A DNA stretch of 30,765 nucleotides, taken from contig JBBHKE010002932.1 of NCBI GenBank assembly GCA_037447655.1, positions 1 through 30,765 of the forward strand. Reading direction: 5' to 3'. Shown in pieces: positions 29,830 to 30,765 of this stretch; the stretch's first letter is position 1; each line of letters opens with the position of its first letter. Under the pieces are notes generated by a model. That model searched no databases. It was not told the origin of the DNA and saw nothing but the letters and a program-made list of their open reading frames with translations. The stretch comes from Zygnema cylindricum (lineage: Eukaryota > Streptophyta > Zygnematophyceae > Zygnematales > Zygnemataceae). The position numbers were made by a program, and so were the translations under genes.

Positions 29830-30765
29830 GTGTGAAAAAGTTCGATAGACCCACGTACGGAGGTATCATGATAGTTATCGACACGATAAACTATCGCGAT
29901 ATATCTTAATTTTATAAAAATGCACGTGATAACAGGGAGAATGTTAGTCCATGTACAACACGATGGAATTTTGTAAGTGTGGGAAAATATCGAATGTAGG
30001 CAAGAGGCCCTCGATACCAACATAAGCGAAAAACCAACACTACAATGTGAACCGCTATTAACGTTAATAACGTTAATTTGAAAGCCCTCAATTTCAAGCC
30101 TCAAACTCAAAATTACTCTAATTGTTTTTTTACGTTAATTTAAGTATTGTTTAATTAACGTTACTAACTCTAATTCGGACGATTTTTATATAGTGTAGGG
30201 TACGGAATGTGTCAGTCCGTGCTAAAACTCCTAATTATTTAGTACAATTGTAAAAAAAAAGTGTAAGATAAGGACGCCGACACGCGAAAGTAGTGCGTCT
30301 ATAGCACTTAACTTTGATTCCTAGTAATAAAGATGAGGGGAAATCAAGCGAACCTGTTCCCACACGTTTAACCGTCAACTATGTAAACAAAACTACTGCA
30401 CTATGGAAAAAATGTCCCCAAAATATAGTTTATGCATGAATTAGAGTTATTTTGTTTTGGCGAAAGGTTTAGAACCCGGATTGGATTTAATAAACACGAA
30501 CTGATTATCGACAATAATTGTTTTTTAACGCTAATAAAAATTTCGGTGCAGTCCACGGGCAAATTTCCATGAATGTAACGAAGTGATTGAATTTAAGGAT
30601 AGGGCAAGATGAAACTGAAATTATTTAAATAATATGCAAATATAACAACACGTTATTGATTTAGAGCTTTCATATTTGGCAAAACTATTGCATACTGAAA
30701 ATATTATCACAAAAAGATGTAGCTACTAATGAATGTCCGTGAATCAAATGCTAATTGTGAATCAT
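29830..30765. other. AT-rich gene-free end of window
   Basis: Nothing coding is seen. AACGTTAAT words recur between 30055 and 30170, including the palindrome ATTAACGTTAAT (30057-30068). No transposon ends are identified. Confidence 0.5.

Overview
The window is nuclear DNA of a land plant. Evidence: degenerate Ty1/copia sequence, PIF/Harbinger-type elements with TTA target-site duplications, a seven-exon spliced gene with GT-AG introns, and a plant LRR receptor-like kinase. The very long LRR-kinase with an unusual N-terminal insert, the abundant GA/CT tracts and the CpG- and GTAC-rich repeats make me lean to a non-flowering lineage (bryophyte, lycophyte or fern), but I cannot name the species.

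Layout: (1) Positions 1-5200 hold a wrecked Ty1/copia element on the minus strand (gag, zinc knuckle, protease, integrase, first part of RT; 635-3571). It lies between two inward-facing copies of the same LTR/leader. The right copy is split by an intact-looking solo LTR of another family (3639-4671, TG...CA, 5-bp duplication GGTGC). A third, direct copy of the LTR/leader is at 5530-5880, next to a possible SINE. (2) Positions 5901-13826 are a nest of PIF/Harbinger-like non-autonomous elements: one element inside another at 5904-7449, a second such pair at 7565-9257, and a possible large element from 9322 to 13823 that contains yet another copy at 12850-13801. No transposase gene is recognisable. 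(3) Positions 14057-19104 are a seven-exon gene for a ZNF830-type C2H2 zinc-finger protein (313 aa), whose introns are loaded with polypyrimidine or polypurine tracts. (4) Positions 20524-24847 (minus) are a two-exon LRR receptor-like kinase (1288 aa) resembling the RPK2 type. (5) Positions 24905-30765 carry no gene that I can support: repeat remnants, a 203-bp foldback element, a diverged tandem duplication and a 19-C run.

The two genes are intact by reading frame and splice sites and are convergent (tail to tail, about 1.4 kb apart). Nothing suggests that they share a pathway: one is expected to act in the nucleus in splicing or genome maintenance, the other at the plasma membrane. I found no new gene system. 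The most informative parts are the nested transposon architecture with readable target-site duplications, and the complementary intronic tracts around exons 3-4 of the zinc-finger gene.
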